Shown: positions 28,937 through 39,684, counted from the first letter of the stretch. The stretch is DNA of 64,000 nt from Candidatus Poseidoniaceae archaeon (GCA_949372645.1 CASIAP010000010.1:1-64000), one strand, 5' to 3'. Numbers and translations are program-made. Notes: a model not told the origin generated them from the letters alone.

Positions 28937-30709
28937 ATGGGAGAAGTAGGTCCGTTCAAACGACTTCTAGGGCATATGAGTTCTCATCGGGGGACTATTC
29001 GGCTCGCTTCGGCGTGTTCGATCACGAACAAAGTATGGGATTTGGCGCCCCCCCTCTTGATTGGGCTGGCAGTAGATGTCGTAGTTTTGAAAGAAGATTC
29101 GCTCCTTGCTTCCTTTGGACTCATCGACCCATGGCATCAATTGGTATTCCTATCAGTGCTCACCTTTGCAATATGGGGTCTCGAATCTTTGTTCGAATAT
29201 TTCTATGGGATTCTTTGGCGTAATTTGGCTCAAACGGTACAGCATGAATTACGATTAGAAACCTTTGACCATGTCCAGAAGCAAGGAATGGGTTGGTTCG
29301 ATGAACGTCAAAAAGGTGATATTCTAGCAATTCTTAACGATGACATCAATCAGCTTGAGCGTTTCTTGGATAAAGGTGCAAATGATTTTTTGCAAGTCAG
29401 TACCACGGTCTTGGTCGTAGGGGGCGTGTTCTTATTCATTTCCTGGAAGGTTGCTTTGTTCGCCGTTCTCCCCATACCAATCATCATTTGGGGATCGTTT
29501 CGCTATCAAAGAAGTCTCGAGCCCCGATATGCAGAAGTGCGTAAATCTGCTGGTGCAATGAATGCTCTGCTGGAGAATGATTTGTCAGGAATGTCGACGA
29601 TTCAATCATTCACTGCTGAGGAGCGGGAAATGAAGCGGGTTGAGGTTTTGAGCAACCAATACCGAGAAGCCAATCGGGAGGCAATTCGGTTATCGGCAGC
29701 GTTCACCCCACTTATTCGAATGGCAATCTTATGCGGCTTTACCGCAACACTCCTCCTTGGAGGGTGGATGACATTAGAGGGTACTTTGGCTGTCGGGGCA
29801 TATTCCGTACTCGTGTTCATGACGCAAAGGTTGCTTTGGCCACTGACTCGGCTCGGTGAAACGTTTGATCTGTATCAAAGAGCGATGGCGTCTTCGACGC
29901 GTGTTCTCGATGTGCTGACTTCCCCCACAGAAATCAAACAGGGCGAATATGCTCCCGCGCTCGAAGATATTGAGGCATCATCAATTGTGTTTTCTGATGT
30001 TGATTTTTCTTACCCTGGGCGAGACCCTGTATTTACGAATCTGAACCTTGAATTACGTTCAGGAGAGACTGTTGGCGTCGTTGGTTCAACTGGCGCTGGC
30101 AAGACGACGTTGATTCGGTTGTTGTTACGATTTGCTGAACCCACTCGAGGAACTATTGTGTGGGCAGGTAAACCTCTCGACCAGTGGCGCCTAGAACGAT
30201 TGCGTTCATCTATGGCTTTGGTCGACCAGCACATTACTTTGTTCCCGACGACCATCGCAGAAAACATCCGCTATGGCAATCCTAGCGCGGTGGATGAGGC
30301 GGTTTATCAGGCGGCCCGACTGGCTGAAGTATCGGACTTTGTCGAGGAATTGCCGGAACAATGGAACACTTTGGTTGGTGAGGGTGGCCATCGTCTTTCA
30401 GGCGGTCAAAGGCAGCGATTGGCCATCGCTAGAGCGGTACTCAAAGATGCGCCTCTGCTCATTCTAGATGAAGCGACATCCGCCGTTGATAATGAAACCG
30501 AAGCGGCGCTCCAGCGCTCTATCAACAAACTCTCACAAGATAGGACTGCGGTCATTATTGCTCATCGTCTTTCTACCATCCGTAATGCAGACCGGATACT
30601 GGTGCTTGACCAGGGAAATATTGTCGAAGACGGTGCGCATGAGGATTTGGTTGAAAGGGGTGGAATTTACTCACGGATGTGGGCCGTTCAAACAGGTCAA
30701 AGTGGGTGA
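28937..30709 (+). CDS. ABC transporter, fused permease and ATPase (exporter type)
   Basis: 6-TM domain, Walker A GVVGSTGAGKTTLIRLLLR, LSGGQRQRLAIARAVLKDAPLLILDEATSAVD. Confidence 0.96.
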   Translation: MGEVGPFKRLLGHMSSHRGTIRLASACSITNKVWDLAPPLLIGLAVDVVVLKEDSLLASFGLIDPWHQLVFLSVLTFAIWGLESLFEYFYGILWRNLAQTVQHELRLETFDHVQKQGMGWFDERQKGDILAILNDDINQLERFLDKGANDFLQVSTTVLVVGGVFLFISWKVALFAVLPIPIIIWGSFRYQRSLEPRYAEVRKSAGAMNALLENDLSGMSTIQSFTAEEREMKRVEVLSNQYREANREAIRLSAAFTPLIRMAILCGFTATLLLGGWMTLEGTLAVGAYSVLVFMTQRLLWPLTRLGETFDLYQRAMASSTRVLDVLTSPTEIKQGEYAPALEDIEASSIVFSDVDFSYPGRDPVFTNLNLELRSGETVGVVGSTGAGKTTLIRLLLRFAEPTRGTIVWAGKPLDQWRLERLRSSMALVDQHITLFPTTIAENIRYGNPSAVDEAVYQAARLAEVSDFVEELPEQWNTLVGEGGHRLSGGQRQRLAIARAVLKDAPLLILDEATSAVDNETEAALQRSINKLSQDRTAVIIAHRLSTIRNADRILVLDQGNIVEDGAHEDLVERGGIYSRMWAVQTGQSG

Positions 30710-30760
30710 TTGCTACGCATTTATTAGTAAAATAAGCATTCTATGGTGATTTACAGTCTA

Positions 30761-30766
30761 TTATAA
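30761..30766 (+). promoter_or_regulatory. Candidate TATA box for the rhodopsin gene
   Basis: TTATAA about 31-36 nt upstream of ATG 30797, compatible with a leaderless or short-leader mRNA. Confidence 0.4.
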
Positions 30767-30796
30767 GGGCTGGGCCAAAAATAGTTTTTGAGTCAC

Positions 30797-31672
30797 ATGT
30801 TAAATCAACGATTTTCAAAAACCACCAGCCTGCTTTTAGTTGCCACCTTTGCCCTTGCACTGGCCTCCACGGTCAGTGCAGTGGAAGTTGAGGAGATAAG
30901 TAAAATAGGGGAGGATGGGCTTCCATCATTCCTTTCAGATGGTGTAGATGACGGTATGCAATCGCTGACTTTCTTCTTATTCTTCATTGGATATATTTCC
31001 ATGGGTGCAGCATTCGTATTCTTCATGAGTGAGCGCGGAAACGTGGCACCTCAATACCGTACAACAATGACTATCTCAGCGCTCATTGTCGGTATTGCTG
31101 CTTTCCATTACTATTACATGCGTGGAGTTTACGCGGAATACGAAGTTGTTTCCATTGAGTATCGTTACATGGACTGGATTATTACAGTTCCACTGATGGC
31201 TCTTAAATTCCCTTCCCTCATTGGAAAGGGTGCAATCACTGATAAAAAGGTCGCAGGGCTTGGATTCACAGGAATCTGTTTCACTGGCGCTCTCATCATG
31301 ATTGGATTCGGATACGCTGGTGAAGCTGGTTTGATGCACGGCTTGGCTGCATTGATCATTGGTGGAGCAGGTTGGGCTATGATTATCGTAGCAACTGGAA
31401 CTCCATGGACTTCTGGCCTTGGTGTCGACAACAGCAAGATCGCACCTGAACTCCTCTGGAGCGCAAACGCACTTCGCTGGTTCATCGTCGTTGGTTGGGT
31501 CATCTACCCTCTCGGCTACCTCTTCAGCCCTGAAGTTGATTTGCTTGATGGCAATCAAGAAGCAATGGCTGTTGCTTACAACATTGCAGATATCATCAAC
31601 AAGATCGGTTTCGGTGTTGTTGCATGGATGGGTGCTAAGAAAGCAACCGAAGCTCTTGCTGCTTCAGAGTGA
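30797..31672 (+). CDS. Proteorhodopsin-type light-driven ion pump
   Basis: 7 TM; FHYYYMRGVY, RYMDWIITVPLMALKF (TM3), NIADIINKIGFGVVAW (TM7 retinal lysine). Confidence 0.96.
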   Translation: MLNQRFSKTTSLLLVATFALALASTVSAVEVEEISKIGEDGLPSFLSDGVDDGMQSLTFFLFFIGYISMGAAFVFFMSERGNVAPQYRTTMTISALIVGIAAFHYYYMRGVYAEYEVVSIEYRYMDWIITVPLMALKFPSLIGKGAITDKKVAGLGFTGICFTGALIMIGFGYAGEAGLMHGLAALIIGGAGWAMIIVATGTPWTSGLGVDNSKIAPELLWSANALRWFIVVGWVIYPLGYLFSPEVDLLDGNQEAMAVAYNIADIINKIGFGVVAWMGAKKATEALAASE

Positions 31673-32701
31673 TTTTCGAATCCTCTTGAGTATTGTCTCG
31701 AAGTTGACGTGCGGCCAATGCTTCAGCCAAAGGGTTGAAACTGGCATCCATGCCAACGTGTAGAGGAAGACGGCTACTGCAGATGTCTCCAACCCCCATT
31801 GGTGAATGGTTTCAAAATCATTCATCAATGACAGGGGGATGAAATGGACGAGGTAAATGGTCAGCGAAATTTGACCTGTGCTGCTGAGAAAAGGCAACTC
31901 ATACCGTTGTATGAATGTCCAGATCAGCAGCACACCTGTCGTTGCTGCTACGATAAAGGCTGAATTTGCCGGAAAGAACGTCAGATAGGCATCTGCGGTT
32001 GGGTGGGCCCACAGATCATTGTTGTACTGTGAATACAAAAATGTTGCAAGGCAAAAAAGTAGTCCAACTCCAAGTGCTGAGTACGTAAGCTTTGTCTGCG
32101 GAAGTGTTTGTTCGGGGTCATGGTTCTGAAACGAAATGGTTGAACCCAATAAGGCAAACAAAATCCAAGGGAAGAGTGGGTATGTGCCGGTTAACAGGAC
32201 GTTTGATATGATGATGAATATCGAATCGTCGCTCACTCGGTCTGACCATTCCCCCATACCTTGCAGTTCTGGAAAGAGAATTTGCAGTGTAAAGAACGAC
32301 ACTGTTGTAACCAAAAGTAGTTGAATATTCGATGCCTTGAATTTAGGAGCAAAAAAAGGTAGAATGAGGGTTAAAAGACCCATAAGGGAAAGTATGCCTG
32401 GTGTGAATGGGTTAAACAGGTGGGGAGAGGTTAAATTGACCAAAACCTGTGCCGTAAACAGAAAAGATGCTTGGAATACTCTTGGTTTTAGATTCATTTG
32501 GCTTCGTACGATACCCCATCCGAATAAAGTCACGAACATGGGTGCAGCTAGCCCCCCAAGTCCAGATACAACATAGGCAATGAGTGTGGGTTGGACTGTT
32601 TCAAACGGATTCCATGTAGCTGCGGCATGGACCATGACCATCAAAAGTACTGCTATCCCTCGAAGGGTGTCGATATGAGTTATACGTTTATTTTGTGACA
32701 T
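31664..32701 (-). CDS. Acyltransferase-type multi-TM protein (DUF1624/DUF418-like)
   Basis: RITHIDTLRGIAVLLMVMVHAAATWNP N-terminus and about 9-10 TM helices. Confidence 0.75.
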   Translation of the reverse strand: MSQNKRITHIDTLRGIAVLLMVMVHAAATWNPFETVQPTLIAYVVSGLGGLAAPMFVTLFGWGIVRSQMNLKPRVFQASFLFTAQVLVNLTSPHLFNPFTPGILSLMGLLTLILPFFAPKFKASNIQLLLVTTVSFFTLQILFPELQGMGEWSDRVSDDSIFIIISNVLLTGTYPLFPWILFALLGSTISFQNHDPEQTLPQTKLTYSALGVGLLFCLATFLYSQYNNDLWAHPTADAYLTFFPANSAFIVAATTGVLLIWTFIQRYELPFLSSTGQISLTIYLVHFIPLSLMNDFETIHQWGLETSAVAVFLYTLAWMPVSTLWLKHWPHVNFETILKRIRKSL

Positions 32702-32705
32702 CGTA

Positions 32706-33560
32706 TCATCGGTTCCCCAATACATATTCTATTGCATTGCGGAACACTTGAAGTCCTTCGCCTTCCCATTCACCAAGTGCATCGCTGGTGAGTGGGCCAG
32801 GGGCGCTGTTTCGGGTATGATCTGGATGAAGCCATTTCGCATAGACTGCCTCTGGATGGGGCATGAGTCCGAATACAAGCCCCGTTGAATCGCAAATTCC
32901 AGCAATGTTTCTCATACTCCCATTTGGTGAAAGAGGGAAGGAGAGGGGTTCATCGGTTATGCCCTGGCCAACTGGAGTTGAAGGGTCCACATATCGCACT
33001 GTGAGTTGGTTATTTGCTGCAAGAGCGTCAAAGTCAGTAGTTGACGGCATTACGAATTTACCTTCACCGTGCCGGACTGGACAATCAATTCGTTTGATAC
33101 CTTTTGTCCAAATACATGGGCTTTCTGAATCAAATTCAAGGGTGACCCAGCGATCTTCATATCTCCCTGAATCGTTGAGAGTGAGGCTTGCTCTTTGTAC
33201 GAAGTCAGGGGGTGTGTTTTGTGCGGCTGGCCCCGGAAGAAGGCCTGTTTTAACAAGAACTTGGAAGCCATTACAAATGCCGATAATTGGCTTTCCTGCT
33301 GCGACAAAGGCGTGCAATTGTTCCCGGAGTGCAAAACGCATTCTGTTCCCCATCAACCGGCCGCTGCCGAGATGATCACCGAATGAAAATCCTCCAGGCA
33401 CTGCAAGTATTTCGAAGTCTTCGAGACTGCGATTTCCTGATACGAAATGGTTGACGTGGACGCGCTCTGCATCGCCTCCCACCAAATTGAATACTGCTGC
33501 TGTTTCATGATCGCAGTTAATTCCGAAACCAAATAATACGGCAACTTTTGGTGCAGCCAT
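32706..33560 (-). CDS. purQ: FGAM synthase glutaminase subunit
   Basis: KVAVLFGFGINCDHETA, VPGGFSFGDHLGSGRL, IIGICNGFQVL (Cys nucleophile), GLMPHPEA. Confidence 0.95.
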   Translation of the reverse strand: MAAPKVAVLFGFGINCDHETAAVFNLVGGDAERVHVNHFVSGNRSLEDFEILAVPGGFSFGDHLGSGRLMGNRMRFALREQLHAFVAAGKPIIGICNGFQVLVKTGLLPGPAAQNTPPDFVQRASLTLNDSGRYEDRWVTLEFDSESPCIWTKGIKRIDCPVRHGEGKFVMPSTTDFDALAANNQLTVRYVDPSTPVGQGITDEPLSFPLSPNGSMRNIAGICDSTGLVFGLMPHPEAVYAKWLHPDHTRNSAPGPLTSDALGEWEGEGLQVFRNAIEYVLGNR

Positions 33561-36500
33561 CAAGCAACACCCCCCGTCATGTCGAGTGTCTTTTGCCACG
33601 CCTCAACCATTGCTGTGGTTTCGACGTCGATAAGAACATCATATCCGTCTGAAATGGTGAGGTTCTCTGTATCGGTAACTGTACCGAGCATTGTGATAGG
33701 GTGGCCAGACATCCATTCGATGAACGCTGTCTCGTTTTCTGGTTGAACGCCGACCAAAAATCGCCCAAGTGATTCGCCCCAGAGTCGAGACCAGACACTT
33801 GCGTCACCTGTGCCGTCAATGTCGATGTCTGCTCCAGTTCTTCCGCCAATACACATTTCTGCAGCTGCAACAGCCACTCCCCCTTCTGAGCAATCATGAG
33901 CGGTCTGAATAAGTCCGGATTGAATTGCTGTGGAAAGCGCCCTGTAGGTAGTGATGTTCATTTCTGGATTCGGTAGCAATGGAACTTGGCCCCCAATACC
34001 GTTTGTCTCTCCACTCTCTCGAAGCATGAAGGAGAGTTCGGATGCACCGAGTTCCTCTTTTGATACGCCTACAAGATACACTTTTTCACCAGGGTTTTTG
34101 AAGTCGCTCGTAGCAGTAAATCGAACGTCTGGTTGGTCACCAAAGACTGAGTAGAGGAGGGTCGGTGGGATTGAAATTTTCTTTTCACCCGTTCCATAAT
34201 CATTCTTCATCGAATCCTTTCCGGATACGCAAGGAAGTCTGTATGCTCTACAAACGCGTTCGAGTTCTCGATTTGCTCGGACAAGTTGTGCGAGTTTGAA
34301 TTTACCGTCTGGGGTTTTTACTGATTCGATTGAGTCTGGCCAGCAAAAGTTATCCAGGCCTGCCATTTTATCGACGTTAATTCCAGCACATACTGCGTTG
34401 CGTACCGCTTCATCAATAGATGCTGCAGCCATTGCTCCAGCATCCAAATCAGAATACCTTGGAGCGATACCGCATGAAATTACAAGGCCGTGTGGATTGC
34501 CGTGGATTGGAGCAATAACGCCAGCGTCACCAGGGCCATCGCGTTCCACTCCAACGAAGGGTTTGACTACTGTTTGGGCAATGACTTCGTGGTCATATTG
34601 GCGAACCCATGTTTCCTTTGAAGCGATGTTTGGTTGGGCAAGCATCCTCAACAAAAGAGGTGAATGGCCTGCTTGTTCGGGAAGAGTGATTGTTTCTGGA
34701 GTGAATAATTCTGGCGTTGGAGTGTGCCATTCGGATTCGAGTTGGAGTTGTGGAACCCCGTCATGTAGGAAGTCGATTGAAAGATATGCAACTGTTTCAT
34801 CTTCATATTTGACGTGGAACATTCCAGTATTGGTGAAGGTTGCGACCGGTGTTGCTTCAACTTCATGGAGTTGTGCCATCGAATCGAATGCGGCGCAATC
34901 CTCTGGTTTGACTGCAATTGTCATACGTTCTTGGCTCTCTGAAACGAGTATCTCCCATGCAGAGAGGCCTGGTTGTTTCAAAGGTACTTTTGCAAGATCA
35001 ATTTCACACCCGTCGGTATAGGTTGCCATTTCACCAATCGATGATGAAAGGCCACCTGCTCCATTATCTGTGATGCATGAAATGAGGCCAGCGTCCCTGG
35101 CTTCAAGAACCATGTCAACCATTTTCTTTTGTGTGATTGGGTCTCCAATCTGCACCGCGCTGGAAGGAGATTCTTCAGTGAGTTCGAGTGAAGAGAATGT
35201 TGCACCATGAATTCCATCGTATCCAACCCTTCCACCAACCATATAGACAATATCGCCGGCTGTTGGGGTTTTGATATGTGATTCGCGCCCATCTGGAAGT
35301 TTTCTTGGCATTATTCCAACCGTTCCGCAGTAGACCAGTGGTTTGCCGATATAACGGTCATCAAAGACAATGGCACCATTAACAGTTGGAATTCCTGATT
35401 CGTTTCCACCAACACGTACGCCTGCATGAACGCCTCGGAAAACTCGAGAAGGGTGGAAGAGATTGTCGGGTAATTCGCCTTCCCAGTTTGGAGGGCCAAA
35501 ACAAAACACATCGGTATTCGCGATTGGCCGTGCGCCAAGGCCTGTGCCAAGGATGTCGCGATTCACACCAACGATGCCCGTCATCGCACCCCCATAGGGG
35601 TCAAGTGCTGAGGGGGAGTTGTGTGTTTCTGCTTTCATGCATACGCTCCATTCATCATCCCAAGCGATGACTCCAGAATTGTCATGGAAGACTGAGAGAA
35701 GCCAATCGACTTCTTTCTGCATGTCATGGGTTGGCTTCATGATGTGGGTTTTGAAAATTGAATCGATAATCGAGTCCTCTCCAGTCTCCGAATCGATATG
35801 GTGTATTTTGGAAGCGAAGATTTTGTGTTTACAATGCTCACTCCATGTTTGTGCCAGGCATTCGAGTTCGACATCCGTTGGGGCATCGCTCACAATCCCG
35901 ACCGCTGTACGGGATTTGCGGACTGCGTCATCGCGGTAATGGGCTTGGATGGTTTGCATCTCTTCGAGATTCAAAGCCAGAAGTCCACTTTCTGAAAGGG
36001 AAAGAAGCTCTTCATCAGGAATTTCAAGATCCATTCTCTGGGGTGGGGTGAGGGTTTGTGGTGGTTTTTCAGGATAGGCAATTGCGGGCCATTGGGTGTT
36101 TAAGCACCCAATTGCATCTGAAGTAACGGCGCGCTGAATGAGGTTATTGTGAAGAGTTGAGGAGAGCCATTCTACTGAAACTGCCTCGGGTAGGCCGAAA
36201 AATACGTAGGTGTGATAAGTTGAAATTGAAGCGTCGCTTTGGTGTTGATGGTGCGGGAAAAGGGTTTTGAAACCATCAAATGCTGCACTTCCTGGATTAT
36301 CGGTTACGCCTGGTTTGAATCCAATAGTGATGGCAGCGTCTGGTGTGTTTGGAAAATGTTCTGTCGAGGAAAGAAACAGTGTGTCTGTGAGGACGTCTTC
36401 GATAATAGGGTCTGAAAAAAGGTCGTTGACGCGTTCTGTAATTTCACTTTTTTCAAGATTGGATTTTATGAGGAATCCGTTAATTGACCGAACTTCATCG

Positions 36501-36607
36501 ACCTTGATGTTGTGGTCTGCCATCAATTGCCTTCGGACAACGTCGCCACGAACATCTCGCATCCCTTCACCTTGTTTCGGCGTCACTTCTACTCGTGTTA
36601 CAGTCAT
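33560..36607 (-). CDS. purL: FGAM synthase large subunit with N-terminal tandem PurS-like domains
   Basis: PurS-like VEVTPKQGEGMRDVRGDVV.., then a second ferredoxin-like segment, then LAQTWSEHCKHKIF, VCMKAETHNSPSALDPYGGAMTGIVGVNRD, SGKDSMKNDY. Confidence 0.93.
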   Translation of the reverse strand: MTVTRVEVTPKQGEGMRDVRGDVVRRQLMADHNIKVDEVRSINGFLIKSNLEKSEITERVNDLFSDPIIEDVLTDTLFLSSTEHFPNTPDAAITIGFKPGVTDNPGSAAFDGFKTLFPHHQHQSDASISTYHTYVFFGLPEAVSVEWLSSTLHNNLIQRAVTSDAIGCLNTQWPAIAYPEKPPQTLTPPQRMDLEIPDEELLSLSESGLLALNLEEMQTIQAHYRDDAVRKSRTAVGIVSDAPTDVELECLAQTWSEHCKHKIFASKIHHIDSETGEDSIIDSIFKTHIMKPTHDMQKEVDWLLSVFHDNSGVIAWDDEWSVCMKAETHNSPSALDPYGGAMTGIVGVNRDILGTGLGARPIANTDVFCFGPPNWEGELPDNLFHPSRVFRGVHAGVRVGGNESGIPTVNGAIVFDDRYIGKPLVYCGTVGIMPRKLPDGRESHIKTPTAGDIVYMVGGRVGYDGIHGATFSSLELTEESPSSAVQIGDPITQKKMVDMVLEARDAGLISCITDNGAGGLSSSIGEMATYTDGCEIDLAKVPLKQPGLSAWEILVSESQERMTIAVKPEDCAAFDSMAQLHEVEATPVATFTNTGMFHVKYEDETVAYLSIDFLHDGVPQLQLESEWHTPTPELFTPETITLPEQAGHSPLLLRMLAQPNIASKETWVRQYDHEVIAQTVVKPFVGVERDGPGDAGVIAPIHGNPHGLVISCGIAPRYSDLDAGAMAAASIDEAVRNAVCAGINVDKMAGLDNFCWPDSIESVKTPDGKFKLAQLVRANRELERVCRAYRLPCVSGKDSMKNDYGTGEKKISIPPTLLYSVFGDQPDVRFTATSDFKNPGEKVYLVGVSKEELGASELSFMLRESGETNGIGGQVPLLPNPEMNITTYRALSTAIQSGLIQTAHDCSEGGVAVAAAEMCIGGRTGADIDIDGTGDASVWSRLWGESLGRFLVGVQPENETAFIEWMSGHPITMLGTVTDTENLTISDGYDVLIDVETTAMVEAWQKTLDMTGGVA

Positions 36608-36678
36608 GAGGGTACACCCGCCCCCTACGGGGGCGTAAAGAAGGCCATCGACTACGCTCTTTGAACAATACGGAAGGT

Positions 36679-39618
36679 TCAACTGAGAAGTTTAGCCAAA
36701 TATTGCCCCGTAAAGCTGTCTTGATTGGCCGCAATATCCTCTGGGGTACCTTGTGCGAGAATCATTCCACCCCGTTCTCCACCCTCTGGCCCAAGGTCAA
36801 TGACCCAATCTGCAGATTTGATAACATCCAAATGGTGTTCGATGACGATAACACTGTGTCCTTTCGCCCTTAATTCTAAAAGAACATTAATCAACAATTC
36901 TACATCTGAAAAAGAAAGACCAGTGGTTGGCTCGTCGAGAATGTAAACTGTGTGTTTATTCGGAGGGCGTCGTAATTCACTTGCAAGTTTGACTCTTTGC
37001 GCTTCTCCACCAGAGAGTGTGGTTGCTGGCTGTCCAAGACGGACATATGAGAGGCCTACGGCCTTGAGTGTGTCGAGGGTTCGGAATATTTTCCTGTGGT
37101 TTTCGAAAAAGATAACTGCCTCACCTATCGGCATTTGAAGGATATCGTTGATGTTCTTACCTTTCCATGTGACTTCCAAGCATTCTCGTGTGTATCGAAG
37201 GCCTTGGCATACATCGCATGTGATCCAAACATCAGGTAGGAAATTCATTTCCAGTTTTATTGAGCCAGCGCCTTTACATGATTCACAGCGTCCACCTTTA
37301 ACATTAAAACTGAAATGACCAGGGGTGTAACCGCGTTCCTTTGCAAGAGTGGTTTTCGAAAACAAAATTCGAATTTCATCAAACACTTTGGTGTAGGTCG
37401 CTGGATTTGAGCGAGGTGTCCGTCCAATTGGAGATTGATCGATGATGATGGCTTTGTCAACGTGTTCAAGACCTTTGAGGGTCGTATGTTTTCCAGCAAT
37501 TGTATCTGAATTATGGAGGTGGCGTTGTAAAGCAGGTGCGAGAATCCCTGAAACAAGTGATGACTTTCCTGAGCCAGAAACTCCAGTAATTGCAGTCATA
37601 CAACCAATGGGGAACTTGGCGTGGATGGATTGAAGATTATTGTGTTGGGCGCCTTTGATCGAAATCCATTTTTTACTTGGCTTTCTTCTCACTTCTGGAG
37701 TTGTAATGGTTCGCCTTCCGCTCAAAAAGGCCCCTGTAACAGAATCTTCAGTATTCATTGCCACCTCAGGAGGGCCATTAGCAACAACCATTCCGCCTTC
37801 TAATCCCGCACCTGGACCCAAGTCGCACAACCAATCTGCTTGGCGAAGGGTGTCTTCATCGTGTTCGACCACGATGAGCGTGTTTCCAAGGTCACTGAGT
37901 TCACGGAGTGTTGCGAGAAGTCGCGCGTTATCTCGTTGGTGTAATCCGATTGACGGCTCGTCAAGGACATACATTACTCCAGTGAGTCTACTGCCGATTT
38001 GAGTTGCAAGTCTGATGCGTTGACTTTCACCACCGGAAAGGGTGTTGGCTTTTCGGTCGAGGGTGAGATAGTCAAGGCCAACACTGTCGAGGAATCCGAG
38101 GCGGTTTTCAATTTCTTTGAGGATGTCTTTGCCAATGAAGAGACTGCGTTCATCAAGAACTTCGAGTACGTCTGCAAAATTCTCAGGCGCCCCCGCACCG
38201 TTGGGTTGCCATGCACGGATGAGGGCGAGAGAATCGTGGACTGAACAGCGGCTGACTTCGGGTAAACGGATACCTCCGACAGAAACATATCGGGCTGCGG
38301 CATTGAGTTTTTCTCCACCACATTCTGAACAATCAAGGTCGGTCATACAGCTGATGAGGCGGCTGCGAGTTCGTTCAGAGGTGGTTTCTGTGTAGGTCTT
38401 TTGCAGACGAGCAATAATACCCTCCCATGGCCGATTCATTTTGTAGACTGAACCATTATCGGATTCGAAATGAAAGTTGATGATGGTTGAGCCGGAGCCA
38501 TTCAAAAGGATATCTTTGTCATCATCATCGAGGAGTTCAAAGGGAGTGTTTCTCGAAATGCCATAGTGTTGTGATACTTGTTCGAGAAGGCGGCGATACC
38601 AGGAAGGAGACATTGATTGGCGCCAAGGTCGTACACACCCGTTGGAAACGGTGAGGGTTCCATCAACGATCAGTTCAATGTTGAATTGGCGCTCAACCCC
38701 GAGCCCCTGACACACACTGCAAGCGCCCAGTGGTGAATTGAATGAAAAGACACGCGGGGAAAGTTCTGGCATAAACGCCCCGTGGTCTGGGCAAGCAAAA
38801 TCTTCCGACCATGCAACAGTCTCTCCGACTTTTGTGAAACGGGACCGTGTTCCTTCGGAGAGCTTTTCATCTTCACCTGGCGCTTCAATACTTTCGATTG
38901 CAACCGTGCCACCACCCAAACGAAGTGCCCCTTCGACTGATTCCGTGAGGCGTTGTCGCCGATCTTTTGTACATCGTAAACGATCGACTCGGACATCGAT
39001 ATCGTGGCGGAAATTTTTATCCAGCTCTGGGGGGTTTTCAAATCCAACCTCATGGCCATTGACTTTACCGTGAAGATATCCTTGTTCCACAAGTTGCCTG
39101 AAGAGGTCTTGGTGGGTTCCTTTTCTCGCTCGAACGGCTGGCGCCCAGAGGATTATTGCGTGGCCTTCAGTATTCCATATGATGTCGTCAACGATTTCTT
39201 GAACGGTGCGCCGTGCAACTTCTCTACCACATGTAGGGCAGTGTGGTTTGCCAATTCGCGCCCATAATAAGCGGAAATAGTCTTGAATTTCTGTTACGGT
39301 TGCTACAGTCGAACGAGGATTGTGAGATCCTTGTTTTTGATCGATCGAAATTGCCGGAGATAGGCCCTCAATACCATCACAATCTGCTTTCTTCATTTGG
39401 CCAATGAATTGACGAGCATATGAGGAAAGACTCTCAACATAACGTCGTTGCCCTTCAGCATAGAGTGTGTCAAATGCAAGACTCGATTTTCCGGAGCCAG
39501 AAACGCCAGAGATTACAACAAATTTCCCTCGGGGAAGCTGCACGGTGATGTCTTGGAGGTTGTGCGTACGGGCGCCGCGGACTTCAATCCACCCATGATC
39601 GTGCCCCTCATTCACCAT
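36679..39618 (-). CDS. uvrA: Excinuclease ABC subunit A
   Basis: GARTHNLQDITVQLPRGKFVVISGVSGSGKSSLAFDTLYAEGQRRYVESLSSYARQF and two ABC signatures (NTLSGGESQRIRLA, TTLSGGEAQRVKLA). Confidence 0.97.
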   Translation of the reverse strand: MVNEGHDHGWIEVRGARTHNLQDITVQLPRGKFVVISGVSGSGKSSLAFDTLYAEGQRRYVESLSSYARQFIGQMKKADCDGIEGLSPAISIDQKQGSHNPRSTVATVTEIQDYFRLLWARIGKPHCPTCGREVARRTVQEIVDDIIWNTEGHAIILWAPAVRARKGTHQDLFRQLVEQGYLHGKVNGHEVGFENPPELDKNFRHDIDVRVDRLRCTKDRRQRLTESVEGALRLGGGTVAIESIEAPGEDEKLSEGTRSRFTKVGETVAWSEDFACPDHGAFMPELSPRVFSFNSPLGACSVCQGLGVERQFNIELIVDGTLTVSNGCVRPWRQSMSPSWYRRLLEQVSQHYGISRNTPFELLDDDDKDILLNGSGSTIINFHFESDNGSVYKMNRPWEGIIARLQKTYTETTSERTRSRLISCMTDLDCSECGGEKLNAAARYVSVGGIRLPEVSRCSVHDSLALIRAWQPNGAGAPENFADVLEVLDERSLFIGKDILKEIENRLGFLDSVGLDYLTLDRKANTLSGGESQRIRLATQIGSRLTGVMYVLDEPSIGLHQRDNARLLATLRELSDLGNTLIVVEHDEDTLRQADWLCDLGPGAGLEGGMVVANGPPEVAMNTEDSVTGAFLSGRRTITTPEVRRKPSKKWISIKGAQHNNLQSIHAKFPIGCMTAITGVSGSGKSSLVSGILAPALQRHLHNSDTIAGKHTTLKGLEHVDKAIIIDQSPIGRTPRSNPATYTKVFDEIRILFSKTTLAKERGYTPGHFSFNVKGGRCESCKGAGSIKLEMNFLPDVWITCDVCQGLRYTRECLEVTWKGKNINDILQMPIGEAVIFFENHRKIFRTLDTLKAVGLSYVRLGQPATTLSGGEAQRVKLASELRRPPNKHTVYILDEPTTGLSFSDVELLINVLLELRAKGHSVIVIEHHLDVIKSADWVIDLGPEGGERGGMILAQGTPEDIAANQDSFTGQYLAKLLS

Positions 39619-39684
39619 GCTCTCACCCTCTTGCGCTCGTCGATGGTTCAAGAAGTCTCGGAATTCATTTCGTCGCGTGTATCT

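Noticed and set aside
34296-35021. Long plus-strand ORF (241 aa)
   Set aside because: Antisense inside purL, no recognisable motif.
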